From the NCBI RefSeq assembly GCF_001723285.1, contig NZ_LPWG01000002.1:124001-188000 (forward strand): a DNA stretch of 64,000 nt, written 5' to 3'. Positions 28,261-38,124 of this stretch are shown in pieces (the stretch's first letter is position 1; each line of letters begins with the position of its first letter). The position numbers and the translations under genes are program-made. This DNA is from Methyloceanibacter methanicus. Lineage in GTDB: Bacteria; Pseudomonadota; Alphaproteobacteria; Rhizobiales; Methyloligellaceae. The notes under the pieces were generated by a model. It did no database searches, was not told the DNA's origin, and worked only from the letters and a program-made list of their open reading frames with translations.

Positions 28261-29124
28261 ATGAGCGCTGCCGTCGATCAACTCCTGTCGATCCTCGATT
28301 TGGAACCCTTGGAACACAACCTCTACCGGGGTCTCAGCCCGCAAATCGGGTGGCAGCGGGTTTTCGGCGGCCAGGTTATCGGCCAAGCGCTCGTCGCCGC
28401 GCAGCAAACTGTCGAGGACCGCGGCGCCCATTCGCTACATGCCTATTTTTTGCGCGCCGGCGATCCCGCCGTCCCCATCATCTACGAGGTCGATCGAATC
28501 CGCGACGGCAGGAGCTTCTCGACTCGCCGGGTCGTGGCGATCCAGCACGGCCAGGCCATCCTTTCCATGGCGGCCTCCTTTCACCGGGACGAGCCGGGCC
28601 TGACGCACCAGATGGCGATGCCCGACGTGCCGCCGCCCGAGGACGTGCCGAGCGAAGCGGCCGTGGTCGCAGCGTTCATGGATCGCCTGCCGCCTCAGGC
28701 CAAAGCCTATTGGCAGGCGGAGAGGCCGATCGAGATGCGGCCCGTTGATGTAACGCGCTATTTGACGCCCCAGAAGCGGGAAGCGAGCCAGCTGATCTGG
28801 ATCAGGGCCAACGGGGCTCTGGCCGACGATCCGGCCCTGCATCAATGCGTCCTCGCCTACGCATCGGACTTCACGCTCCTGGATACGGCGCTCGTCGCCC
28901 ATGGGCGATTCGTCTTCGACCCGGAGCTCATGCTGGCGAGTCTCGACCATGCCCTGTGGTTTCATCAGCCGTTCAGGGCGGACGAATGGCTCCTGTACGC
29001 GCAAGACAGCCCCTTTTCAGGGGGGGCACGCGCTTTTTGCCGGGGCATCTTCTACACGCGGGACGGGCGGCTGGTTGCCTCCACAGCCCAAGAGGGGCTG
29101 GTGCGCGAAATCACAACGTCATAG
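28261..29124 (+). CDS. tesB: Acyl-CoA thioesterase II
   Basis: TesB hydrolyses acyl-CoA to free acid and CoA. The 287-residue double hot-dog protein shows ILDLEPLEHNLYRG at the start, GWQRVFGGQVIGQALVAAQQ, HSLHAYFLRAGDP and, in the second hot-dog domain, FTLLDTALVAHG and LDHALWFHQPFRADEWLLY. It is a single-gene unit ahead of the glnK regulatory region. Confidence 0.96.
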   Translation: MSAAVDQLLSILDLEPLEHNLYRGLSPQIGWQRVFGGQVIGQALVAAQQTVEDRGAHSLHAYFLRAGDPAVPIIYEVDRIRDGRSFSTRRVVAIQHGQAILSMAASFHRDEPGLTHQMAMPDVPPPEDVPSEAAVVAAFMDRLPPQAKAYWQAERPIEMRPVDVTRYLTPQKREASQLIWIRANGALADDPALHQCVLAYASDFTLLDTALVAHGRFVFDPELMLASLDHALWFHQPFRADEWLLYAQDSPFSGGARAFCRGIFYTRDGRLVASTAQEGLVREITTS

Positions 29125-29259
29125 CCGCCTACTTTTTAGGCATTTCAATGGATTTGCCCTCAATCTGGGCGCAACGCTGTTGCTCAACCCATACGCACCT
29201 GGGGGGCAGCTTGGTGAAATTTCCGTAAAACCAAAGGCTTGCCTGCTTTCCCGCAGACT

Positions 29260-29274
29260 TGGCACGCAGCTTGA
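29260..29274 (+). promoter_or_regulatory. Candidate sigma-54 promoter of glnK-amtB
   Basis: TGGCACG-CAGC-TTGA matches the -24/-12 consensus TGGCACG-N4-TTGC at all but the final position, with correct spacing. It is 79 bp upstream of the glnK start. glnK-amtB is NtrC/sigma-54 controlled in many proteobacteria. No clear NtrC-binding pair was identified upstream. Confidence 0.65.
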
Positions 29275-29337
29275 CTCTGTTAACGGGTTCCAACGGCTGA
29301 AGCTGCGGCGACATCCGCCCAGACGGCCGTCAAATAA

Positions 29338-29691
<354 letters not shown>

Positions 29692-29708
29692 TTGGGGGAA
29701 AGTTGAAG

Positions 29709-31139
29709 ATGACGACCTTTGCCAAATACATGTTCGGCGTGGTCGCGGCGCTCGCCTTGCTTGCGCTCACCCACGTCGACCCGGCAATCGCTCGAGACGC
29801 CGCGGAAGCGGCCAACGTGCCGGTTGCTACCACGGGCGAGTTTAGGCTGGCCCAAGCGGAGCCTGAGGCTGCACCTGCGGCCGAAGAGCCTCTCGCCGAA
29901 GAAGGGGCTGGTGAGGAGCCTGAAGCGACCCTCGATTCGGGCGACACGGCCTGGATGCTCACCTCCACGGTTCTTGTCCTGATGATGGCGATCCCGGGTC
30001 TGGCGCTCTTCTACGGCGGCATGGTCCGCAAGAAGGGCGTGCTAGCCGTCGTGATGCAATGCTTCGCGATCGTCTGTTTGCTGACGGTCGTGTGGTTCAT
30101 CGTCGGCTATTCGCTCGCCTTCACCGACGGCGGATCGCTCAATGCCTATGTGGGCGGGTTCTCGAAGATGTTCCTGGCCGGCGTCGGCGTGGATACGTTG
30201 AGCGGAACCATTCCGGAAACGGTGTTCTTCACCTTCCAGATGACGTTCTTTGCCATCACCCCGGCTCTGATCGTCGGCGCCTTTGCAGACCGCATGAAGT
30301 TTTCCGCAGTCTGCATCTTCATGGTGCTGTGGTCGCTGATCGTCTACGCGCCGGTCTGTCACTGGGTCTGGGGCGGCGGCTTCCTTTCGGAAGACGGCGT
30401 TCTCGACTTTGCCGGCGGTACGGTGGTGCATATCAACGCCGGTGTTGCCGGTCTCGTGACCTGCATCTTCCTCGGCAAACGCATCGGTTACGGCACCGAA
30501 AACATGGCGCCGCATAACCTGGTGCTGAGCCTGATCGGCGCCTCCCTGCTGTGGGTGGGCTGGTTCGGCTTCAACGTCGGTTCGGCTCTCGCCGCCAGCG
30601 GCGGTGCCGGCATGGTCATGGTGACAACCCAGATCGCCACGGCGGCGGCGGCTCTCGCCTGGATGTTCATGGAATGGATCATCCACAAGAAGCCCTCCGT
30701 TCTTGGCATCATCTCGGGCGCGATCGCCGGTCTCGTGGCCATCACCCCGGCTTGCGGCTTCGTCGACGGTTGGGGCGCGCTTTGGATCGGTATTGCTTCC
30801 GGTCTGATCTGCTTCTTCATGTCGACCACCGTGAAGAAGGCGCTCGGCTATGACGACTCCCTCGATGTCTGGGGCATCCACGGCGTCGGCGGTATCGTCG
30901 GTGCCCTCCTGACGGGCGTGTTCGCCGTCGAAGCGATTGGCGGGACCGCCGGTCTCCTCGAAGGCAATCCCGGCCAGGTGCTGACCCAGTTCTGGGGCAT
31001 CATCGCCACCATCGTGTGGTGCGCCATCGCGACCTTCGTGATCCTGATCGTCACCAACATCCTGGTGGGCGTCCGGGTCAGCGAGCCGGTCGAAATCGAG
31101 GGCCTGGACATCAACCTTCACGGGGAGACGGTCCAGTAA
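29709..31139 (+). CDS. amtB: Ammonium transporter
   Basis: The 476-residue protein has a signal peptide, an acidic Ala/Glu/Pro-rich periplasmic stretch (~50 residues) and eleven membrane helices. Family marks are MAIPGLALFYGGMVRKK, the twin-histidine pore residues in GGTVVHINAGVAGL and WGIHGVGGIVGALLTG, and PHNLVLSLIGASLLWVGWFGFN. The ATG at 29709 follows a GGGGGAAAG site; an earlier in-frame ATG at 29688 overlaps glnK. Regulation is expected through GlnK binding and the upstream sigma-54 promoter. Confidence 0.97.
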   Translation: MTTFAKYMFGVVAALALLALTHVDPAIARDAAEAANVPVATTGEFRLAQAEPEAAPAAEEPLAEEGAGEEPEATLDSGDTAWMLTSTVLVLMMAIPGLALFYGGMVRKKGVLAVVMQCFAIVCLLTVVWFIVGYSLAFTDGGSLNAYVGGFSKMFLAGVGVDTLSGTIPETVFFTFQMTFFAITPALIVGAFADRMKFSAVCIFMVLWSLIVYAPVCHWVWGGGFLSEDGVLDFAGGTVVHINAGVAGLVTCIFLGKRIGYGTENMAPHNLVLSLIGASLLWVGWFGFNVGSALAASGGAGMVMVTTQIATAAAALAWMFMEWIIHKKPSVLGIISGAIAGLVAITPACGFVDGWGALWIGIASGLICFFMSTTVKKALGYDDSLDVWGIHGVGGIVGALLTGVFAVEAIGGTAGLLEGNPGQVLTQFWGIIATIVWCAIATFVILIVTNILVGVRVSEPVEIEGLDINLHGETVQ

Positions 31140-31223
31140 GCCTTCGCGCAAACCTGAGAGGGACAAGAACATTGGAGAATTCGAGCTAGGTCTCCTCCTC
31201 CCTTGACTTCTAGCTCCACCTCG

Positions 31224-31252
31224 GACCCCGGCGTCACCTCGGCGCCGGGGTC
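31224..31252 (+). terminator. Intrinsic terminator of glnK-amtB
   Basis: GACCCCGGCG (31224-31233) pairs perfectly with CGCCGGGGTC (31243-31252), followed by TCTCTTTA. It lies 85 bp after the amtB stop. Confidence 0.85.
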
Positions 31253-31333
31253 TCTTTATGCGGTGTCTGGCTATGGCCGATGCGGGCCTCAGGCGTGAGC
31301 GGCGCCATTGCCGCGGCGCCCCGCTCGGCCCAC

Positions 31334-31401
31334 ACGCCGACTTAGCCTAGACGCCGACTTGGCCTAGACGCCGACTTGGCCTAGACGCCGAGCTGGCCTA
31401 C
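31334..31401. repeat. Four tandem 17-bp repeats before the dapC-like gene
   Basis: Units ACGCCGACTTGGCCTAG run head to tail at 31334, 31351, 31368 and 31385; copies two and three are identical, copies one and four differ by one and two bases. Each unit contains GCC-N5-GGC dyad symmetry. The array ends 13 bp before the ATG of the aminotransferase gene, so it covers the place where a leader or ribosome binding site would be. Confidence 0.9.
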
Positions 31402-31414
31402 ACGCAGAACCGCC

Positions 31415-32629
31415 ATGTCCCACACCGAAGCCGATACCGGCACCGCACTCGACGCCCTGATCCGCTCGCCCTTCGCGCGCCTCAACACGCTGCTGGCGGG
31501 CACGCAGCCCGGCGCCGATCCGATCCTGTTTTCGCTCGGCGAGCCCAATACGCCCTTGCCGCCCTTCGTGGGGCCCGTGCTGCAGGAGCACTTGGCGGCG
31601 TTCGGAAAATACCCGCCGATTCGCGGCATACCGGCCTTGCGGGACGCGATCTGCGATTGGCTCGCGCGGCGCTATCCCGAGTTCGAAGGCATTGTGGACC
31701 CGAACTCGCACGTCCTGCCGCTCAACGGGTCGCGGGAAGGGCTGTTCTCCGCCATCTTTCCGGCGCGCGCACGGAGACCCGATCTCGCCGATCCGGTGGT
31801 TCTCATTCCAAACCCGTTCTACCAGGTCTATGCGGCGGCAGCGGCGGCGGCAGGTGCGGAGCCCGTGTTTCTCCGTTCCGGGCCCGAGACGGGCTTTCTC
31901 CCCGATCTCGATGCGATCGACGGGCGGCTTCTGGACCGGAGCGTCGCCCTCTATCTGTGCTCGCCGTCCAACCCTGAAGGCGCCGTGGCGAGCCCCGGCT
32001 ACCTGGAAAAGGCCATCCGGCTCGCGCGCGCCCACGATTTTCTGCTTTTCGCCGACGAGTGCTATTCGGAGATCTACACGGATGCGCCGCCGCCAGGGGC
32101 GCTTGCGACCGCGCAAGGCGCCACGGGGAGCCTCGCCAACGTGCTTTCCTTCCAATCCCTGTCGAAACGGTCCGGTCTTCCGGGCCTGCGGTCGGGCTTC
32201 ATCGCGGGTGATCCAGTCTTTATCGAGGCTTTCGGGCGTTTCCGGAACGTGGCCTGCCCGCAAGTCCCCCTGCCGATCCAATATGTCTCCGCCGCGGCCT
32301 GGGCCGACGAAGCGCATGTGGAGCGGGCCCGGGCCTTCTACCGGGCCAATTTCGACGTGGCCGACGCGGTTCTTCAGGGCCGCTACGGCTATGCCCGACC
32401 AGACGGCGGCTTCTTCCTTTGGCTGAATATGGCCGATTTCGGAGGTGGCGAAAGGGCCGCGAAAACCCTTTGGAAAGGATGTGGCGTCAAAGTTCTCCCA
32501 GGGACCTATCTCACGAAGTCGCAAGGCGGCCGGGCCGATCACGGTCTGGACTTCGTCCGGCTTGCGCTCGTGCATGACGCGGAGACAACGCGCGAGGGAC
32601 TGGCGCGCATCGTCGCCACATTGGACTAG
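31415..32629 (+). CDS. dapC: Class I/II aminotransferase, probable succinyldiaminopimelate transaminase
   Basis: The 404-residue PLP enzyme has the fold-type I motifs LNGSREGLFSAIF, IPNPFYQVYAAAA, LCSPSNPEGAV, FADECYSEIY and the PLP lysine in SFQSLSKRSGLPGLRSGF. The sequence is closest by eye to alphaproteobacterial DapC-type enzymes that transaminate N-succinyl-LL-2,6-diaminopimelate in lysine synthesis; other aminotransferases of the family are possible. The upstream region is occupied by the 17-bp repeats and no good ribosome binding site is visible. Confidence 0.85.
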   Translation: MSHTEADTGTALDALIRSPFARLNTLLAGTQPGADPILFSLGEPNTPLPPFVGPVLQEHLAAFGKYPPIRGIPALRDAICDWLARRYPEFEGIVDPNSHVLPLNGSREGLFSAIFPARARRPDLADPVVLIPNPFYQVYAAAAAAAGAEPVFLRSGPETGFLPDLDAIDGRLLDRSVALYLCSPSNPEGAVASPGYLEKAIRLARAHDFLLFADECYSEIYTDAPPPGALATAQGATGSLANVLSFQSLSKRSGLPGLRSGFIAGDPVFIEAFGRFRNVACPQVPLPIQYVSAAAWADEAHVERARAFYRANFDVADAVLQGRYGYARPDGGFFLWLNMADFGGGERAAKTLWKGCGVKVLPGTYLTKSQGGRADHGLDFVRLALVHDAETTREGLARIVATLD

Positions 32630-32633
32630 AGGA

Positions 32634-35146
32634 ATGGCAGCGACAGGCAGATCCACACCAAGACGGCGGCTTCTTCCCAGCGCCGTCGTGCACGGCCTGC
32701 GCCGTCTCGTCTTCGGCACCTATGGTCTTGCCCTCATCGCGGGCGCGAGCGCCGTCTGGGTAGCCCTGGCCTCCTGGTCCGTCCACGACCCCAGCCTCAA
32801 CAACGCCACGCCCGTCGTACCACGCAATCTGCTTGGCGGCTGGGGCGCGGTGATCGCCGATCTCGGCATCCAGTCCTTGGGCCTCGCCTCGATCTTCATG
32901 TTCCTGCCGCTTGCGGCTGGGGTTGGCACCTCGTCGCCGACACGGTGCCCGGCAAGATCAAATACCGCCTTCTGGCCTGGCCCTTTGCCGGCCTGCTGCT
33001 GGCAGCGGCCTTCGCCGGTCTGCCACAGCCCAAGAGCTGGCCGCTCCCCAACGGGCTCGGAGGCATTCTCGGCGACTTCATCATGGCTGGGGCCCACGTC
33101 ATCGGTCCGTTTCTGCCCGAATCGGCCGTGTCGTTCGTGGCCGGGCTCGTGTTCATGATCGCGGGCTTCGGACTTCTGTTCTTCGCAAGCGGCACCAGCG
33201 CTTCGAAACTGGTCGGCTTGTGGGCACCCCGCGCCAGCGCCGCCGAGGAATGGGCCAATGCCTGGGTGGGCGCCGGCATGCACGTGGCCATCGATAGCTT
33301 TGCCCGCCTGCGCCGCCTCTTCCGCCGCAAGCCCAGTGCTGCAACGGCGGCCGATGAGGACCTCGAGGCGGACGAGGACCTGGAGCCCGACGCCGAGGGC
33401 TACGACGAGCCTTGGGACGGGGCGCGCGAGGAACCCAAGCTTCTGACCTACGACGATGGGCGGATCGAACCGTCATTCGGTCCCGCGCCCCTGGTCGACA
33501 ATCGCTATGGCGACGACCCTTACGACGACGAGGACGGCGCGCCCGCCTATCGCATCACACGCACCGAGGAGCCGCAGCGCAAGCGTGCCCGCAAGCAGAC
33601 ACGTGGTCCCGCGCGGCCGAGCGGGACGCCATTCGACCCGCCCTCGGTCAAGCTGCTGCAGCCCAAGCCACGGGTGACCCGCGCCAATGGCATCAGCGAC
33701 GAAGTCCTGCAAGAGAATGCGCGCGAGCTCGAAGGCGTGCTCCAGGACTTCGGGGTGAAGGGCGAGATCACCAATGTGCGGCCCGGCCCCGTCGTGACGC
33801 TGTACGAACTGGAGCCCGCCCCCGGGACCAAATCGTCGCGCGTGATCGGCCTCGCCGACGACATCGCGCGCTCCATGAGCGCCATCGCCGCGCGCGTCGC
33901 GGTCGTGCCCGGGCGGAACGCGATCGGTATCGAACTGCCGAACGAGCAGCGCGAAATGGTCATGCTGCGGGAACTTTTCGAATCGCCCGACTTCCAGCAG
34001 ACGGACGCGCGCCTGGCCCTGTCGCTCGGCAAGACGATCGGCGGCGAGCCCATGGTGGCCGACCTGTCCCGGATGCCCCATCTTCTCATCGCCGGCACGA
34101 CGGGCTCGGGCAAGTCGGTCGGCATCAACACCATGATCCTATCGCTGCTCTACCGGTTGTCGCCGGAGCAGTGCAAATTCATCATGATCGACCCGAAGAT
34201 GCTGGAACTGTCGGTCTATGACGGCATTCCGCATCTGCTGGCGCCCGTGGTGACCGATCCGAAAAAGGCCGTAGTCGCCCTAAAATGGACCGTGCGCGAG
34301 ATGGAGGAGCGCTACAAGCGCATGTCCAAGCTCGGCGTCCGCGACATCAAGGGCTACAACGCGCGCATCGCCCAAGCCGAGGCCAAGGGCGAGACCCTGA
34401 CGCGCACGGTGCAGACCGGATTCGACCGGGAGACGGGCCAGGCGATCTACGAACAGGAAGAGATGAACTACGAGGCCATGCCGTACATCGTCGTCATCGT
34501 CGACGAGATGGCGGACCTCATGATGGTCGCGGGTAAGGACATCGAGGCCGCGGTTCAACGTCTGGCGCAGATGGCCCGCGCCGCCGGCATCCACCTGATC
34601 ACCGCGACGCAGCGGCCGAGCGTGGATGTGATCACCGGTACCATCAAAGCGAACTTCCCTACACGGATCAGTTTCATGGTCACGTCCAAGATCGACAGCC
34701 GCACGATCCTGGGCGAACAAGGGGCCGAGCAGCTGCTGGGCCAGGGCGACATGCTCTATATGGCGGGCGGGGGACGGATCATCCGCGTGCACGGCCCGTT
34801 CGTATCGGACGACGAAGTGGAGAAGGTGGTCCGCCATCTGAAGAAGCAGGGCGTGCCTGCCTATCTCGATGCCATCACCGAAGACGACGACTCCGAGGAT
34901 GGGGACGGCGACGGCGCGCCCGAATACGGCGACGGCAGCAACGATCTCTACGACCAGGCCGTGGCCGTGGTGCTGCGGGACAAGAAAGTCTCGACCAGCT
35001 ATATCCAGCGGCGTCTCGGGATCGGGTACAATCGTGCCGCGACCTTGATCGAGCGGATGGAGAAGGAAGGCCTGATCGGTGCGGCCAACCACGCCGGCAA
35101 GCGTGAGATCCTGGTCGGCAACGACGAGGCCGACGCGCCGTACTAA
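32634..35146 (+). CDS. ftsK: DNA translocase FtsK, frameshifted (one inferred 1-bp deletion)
   Basis: FtsK anchors at the division septum and pumps chromosome termini to dif. The first frame (32634 to ~32917) encodes two membrane helices; from ~32922 a second frame continues ([20 protein letters not shown]) through two further helices, an acidic linker, the motor domain with Walker [14 protein letters not shown] and Walker [14 protein letters not shown], and a C-terminal gamma winged helix ([20 protein letters not shown]). One missing base in the GGGG run near 32920 gives ~837 residues. It begins 4 bp after the dapC stop. FtsK is normally essential, so a sequence error is likeliest. Confidence 0.92.
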
Positions 35147-35261
35147 ACCCCCGCGACAAAACGGCTCGGCGCCAATAAGTTGACCACATTTGGCGGAATA
35201 ATCTATTTGGAGATGGTTCGACACACGTCCTCGCGAAGCGGGCTCCGACGACGGGGGGTTT

Positions 35262-36103
35262 ATGACCAAAGACTGCGCTGCACTTCTCGTTGCAGGTCTG
35301 CCGATTGCCCTGAGTCTGGCGATTGGTATGGCCCATGCTCAGGGTCCTCGACCACCGTCACAAAGAGTGCCGCCCCGCAGGCCCCGGCGCCCCAAGCCGC
35401 ACCCCAAGGAGCCCTCCGGCCCAGCATCGGCCAAGAGGTGGTCCCGGTCGAGAATGCCGCGCCGGTCGAAGAAATCGTGCCTCCGACGATCGACGAGGGC
35501 GAGAGCTGGCAAGTGGCCGTCGATTCGGCGAAAGGGCCCACCCCGCTGATCGGCAAGCAGCAAGAGGCGGCCGTCAACAAGATCAACGCCTACTTTAATG
35601 GCCTGACTCGGCTCGAAGGCAATTTCGAGCAAACCGATGCCAGCAACAAGCGCACGCGCGGGCGCTTCTACGTTTTGCGGCCCGGACAGATCCGGTTCGA
35701 CTACGAGCCGCCGAGCCCGCTTCAGATCATTGCCGACGGGCACTCTCTCGGCATCCAGGACAAGAGCCTAAAGACTCTGGAGAAATATCCCATCAGATCG
35801 ACGCCCTTCCGGCTGCTGCTCACCCAGAACGTCGATCTGGGGCGGGATGCAAGGATTATTGGCGTGGAGCGCGACGATGGCGTCCTCGCCATCACGCTTG
35901 AGGACCAGAAGGGCACGGCCGGCCATATCAAGCTCTCGTTCAACTCCGGCTCAGAGCTGCAATTGCGGGAATGGACGATCACCGACGCGCAAGGGCTGAC
36001 CACGCGGGTGACGGTCGACAGCCTCGTGGCGGGCAGAAAAAGACCTCCATATTGGTTCAAATTCAAGGAAGCGCCGAGCACGCCCTTTAGAATGGGCGGG
36101 TAA
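35262..36103 (+). CDS. lolA: LolA-like outer-membrane lipoprotein carrier, frameshifted
   Basis: LolA carries lipoproteins across the periplasm. The signal peptide (MTKDCAALLVAGLPIALSL, ending AHAQG) is in one frame and the mature protein in another, which runs to 36103: INAYFNGLTRLEGNFEQ, RTRGRFYVLRPGQIRFDYEPPS and ITDAQGLTTRVTV are typical of LolA. A missing base in the GG run near 35342 restores ~280 residues. A ~70-residue Pro/Ala/Glu segment between signal and domain is longer than in the enteric protein. It follows ftsK, as in many alphaproteobacteria. Confidence 0.88.
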
Positions 36104-36199
36104 CTCAAAGGGTTATCGGCGCATCCTCAACGTCTTTACAAGTTATTAAGTTTTCCGCGCGTGAAGTCTTGAAGTCGCCGCTGGAACTGCATATCTCTG

Positions 36200-36344
36200 G
36201 ATCAGAAGCGGACCGCATCGCTTTTATCGGCAGTGCCCCCCGTCTAGCCGAAGATGTGGTCTGCTCGAGCCGGCTTCCCTCCCGGCTCGCGCGAAGAACG
36301 CGCTTTAGGCGTCCAACCCCGCGCAGCGGTTGGACGCCTTTTTC
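36200..36344 (+). ncRNA. Candidate structured small RNA or long 3' leader ending in a terminator
   Basis: Three perfect stems follow each other: GAGCCGG/CCGGCTC (36267-36288), GCGCG-AAGAA-CGCGC (36289-36303), and a 12-bp stem AGGCGTCCAACC/GGTTGGACGCCT (36307-36339) with a T-run. A possible promoter (TTGAAG at 36168, CATATCT about 17 bp on) would start a ~145-nt transcript near 36200. It may equally be the structured 3' UTR of lolA; no known RNA family was recognised. Confidence 0.35.
36307..36344 (+). terminator. Strong intrinsic terminator downstream of lolA
   Basis: A perfect 12-bp stem (36307-36318 with 36328-36339) around a CCGCGCAGC loop is followed by five T residues. It closes either the lolA transcript or the candidate small RNA. 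Confidence 0.9.
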
Positions 36345-36464
36345 CTTGCCCGCCCCATTACCTTTGCCGCCCCACGGGCTCCGCGTGCTCGATCCCCAGA
36401 AAAGGGGGCCCCGACACGCTTGCGCCATTGCCCGGGCGCTTCGGAACGTCTAGCAAGCCCCATC

Positions 36465-37286
36465 ATGCGTTTCAGACTGGCCACGTGGAACATCAACTCG
36501 GTTCGGTTGCGCCTCGACCTGGTGCAACGGTTCGTCCGCGCCGAGCAGCCGGACGTGCTGTGCCTTCAGGAGATCAAGTGCCAGGACGACCAGTTTCCGC
36601 GCGCGGCCTTCGAGGCGATGGGCTTTCCCCATATCGCCGTCAGCGGCCAGAAGGGCTATCACGGCGTCGCCACGGTCTCGAAGATCCCGCTGACGAAGAT
36701 GGCCCGGCTGGACCTTTGCGGCGACGGGCACGCGCGCCATGTGTCCGTAGTGCTCGATGAGGGCGGCGCGGACCGCAAACCTCTGACATTGCACAATTTT
36801 TATGTGCCGGCGGGCGGGGATGTCCCGGACCCGGTCGCGAACGCCAAGTTCAAGCACAAGCTCGACTTCCTCGACGCCCTGACGGCCTGGTCGGGCGCGC
36901 ACAAGACGAAAGCGAAGAACCGGCTGATCCTCGTGGGCGATCTCAACGTGGCACCGCTGCCCACCGACGTTTGGTCCCACAAGCAGCTTCTCAAAGTGGT
37001 CAGTCACACGCCGCCCGAAACGGAGCGGATGGCGCAGGTGCTGGCGTCGCACGACTGGATCGACGTGATGCGCCGTCATGTGCCGCCCGAGGACACGCTG
37101 TTCACCTGGTGGAGCTATCGCAATCGCGATTGGCGCGTTTCCAACCGGGGACGCCGCCTCGACCACATCTGGACGACCCCCGCTCTGGACGGCGCGGCCG
37201 TGTCCATGCGGGTGCTCGAGGAGACGCGCGACTGGGAACGCACCTCCGACCATGTTCCGGTGATTTCGGACTTCGAACTCGATTGA
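36465..37286 (+). CDS. xthA: Exodeoxyribonuclease III
   Basis: ExoIII is an AP endonuclease and 3'-5' exonuclease of base-excision repair. The 273-residue protein has MRFRLATWNINSVRLRL, the metal-binding LCLQEIKCQD, GYHGVATVSK, LVGDLNVAPL, RRLDHIWTTP and the catalytic SDHVPVISDF at the C-terminus. The ATG at 36465 gives the canonical N-terminus; the open frame further upstream crosses the terminator. Confidence 0.95.
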   Translation: MRFRLATWNINSVRLRLDLVQRFVRAEQPDVLCLQEIKCQDDQFPRAAFEAMGFPHIAVSGQKGYHGVATVSKIPLTKMARLDLCGDGHARHVSVVLDEGGADRKPLTLHNFYVPAGGDVPDPVANAKFKHKLDFLDALTAWSGAHKTKAKNRLILVGDLNVAPLPTDVWSHKQLLKVVSHTPPETERMAQVLASHDWIDVMRRHVPPEDTLFTWWSYRNRDWRVSNRGRRLDHIWTTPALDGAAVSMRVLEETRDWERTSDHVPVISDFELD

Positions 37287-37318
37287 GGCGCCGCCAAGCG
37301 CCGGGGCCCAATGAGCCG

Positions 37319-38008
37319 TCAAGGGACCAGCTTGTAGCCGCCCGTCTCGGTGATCAGAAGTTCGGCCTGGGACGGATCCTTCTCGATCTTCTGGCGCAGC
37401 CGATAGATGTGGGTCTCGAGCGTATGGGTCGTGACGCCTGCGTTGTAACCCCAGACCTCGTGCAGCAGGACGTCGCGCGTCACCACCCGCTCGCCGGCGC
37501 GGTAGAGATATTTCAGGATCGACGTCTCTTTCTCGGTCAGCCGGATCTTCTTGCCGCCGTTCGAGTCCAGCAGAAGCTTCGAGGCGGGCTTGAACGTGTA
37601 GGGCCCGATGGTGAACACGGCATCCTCGCTCTGCTCGTGCTGCCGCAGCTGGGCGCGGATCCGGGCCAGGAGGACGCCGAGCCGGAAGGGCTTGGTGACG
37701 TAGTCGTTGGCGCCGGACTCCAGGCCCAAAATGGTGTCGGCGTCGGAGCTCTGGCCCGTGAGCATGATGACGGGCCCCTTGAACCCGCCACGCCGCAACA
37801 GCTTGCAGGCTTCGCGCCCGTCAAGATCGGGTAGGCCCACATCGAGCAGGACCAGATCCACATGGCCGTTGCGGGCCAATTTGAGCCCGTCCTGAGCGGT
37901 GCAGGCGAGTTCGGTCTCGAACTCCTCATGAAGCGACAACTGCTCACTCAAGGACTCGCGCAGCTCATCGTCATCGTCGATGATGAGAATCTTGCGCGCA
38001 TTGCTCAT
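37319..38008 (-). CDS. OmpR/PhoB-family response regulator
   Basis: The 229-residue protein has a receiver domain with acidic pocket IIDDDDELRESL, phospho-acceptor Asp in LVLLDVGLPDLDG, Thr in MLTGQSS and Lys in YVTKPFRLG, then a winged-helix DNA-binding domain (LTEKETSILKYLYRAGERVV, THTLETHIYRLRQKIE). The ATG at 38008 follows AGGACCT. No histidine kinase gene is nearby. It resembles regulators of the CenR type found next to xthA in alphaproteobacteria, but that name is not certain. Confidence 0.9.
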   Translation of the reverse strand: MSNARKILIIDDDDELRESLSEQLSLHEEFETELACTAQDGLKLARNGHVDLVLLDVGLPDLDGREACKLLRRGGFKGPVIMLTGQSSDADTILGLESGANDYVTKPFRLGVLLARIRAQLRQHEQSEDAVFTIGPYTFKPASKLLLDSNGGKKIRLTEKETSILKYLYRAGERVVTRDVLLHEVWGYNAGVTTHTLETHIYRLRQKIEKDPSQAELLITETGGYKLVP

Positions 38009-38124
38009 TGGCAGGTCCTTCCAAAAGTCTTTCGTCGGTCGACGGCAGGATACTTTCTCGATACATGCTTTTAAGGGGGGCGCGGCGACGCCACAAGCAT
38101 ATCGATTCTTTGGCGAATTGGCGA

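Larger units (their letters stand above)
36104..36464. other. Intergenic region between lolA and xthA
   Basis: The 361-bp gap encodes no supported protein. It holds an AT-rich stretch (36118-36152) that may be a promoter region, three adjacent perfect hairpins (36267-36339), and the strong intrinsic terminator described separately. Confidence 0.6.

Noticed and set aside
32634-35146. ftsK as a true pseudogene
   Set aside because: Only one base is missing, the motor and gamma domains are intact, and the gene is normally essential; error in the sequence is more likely.
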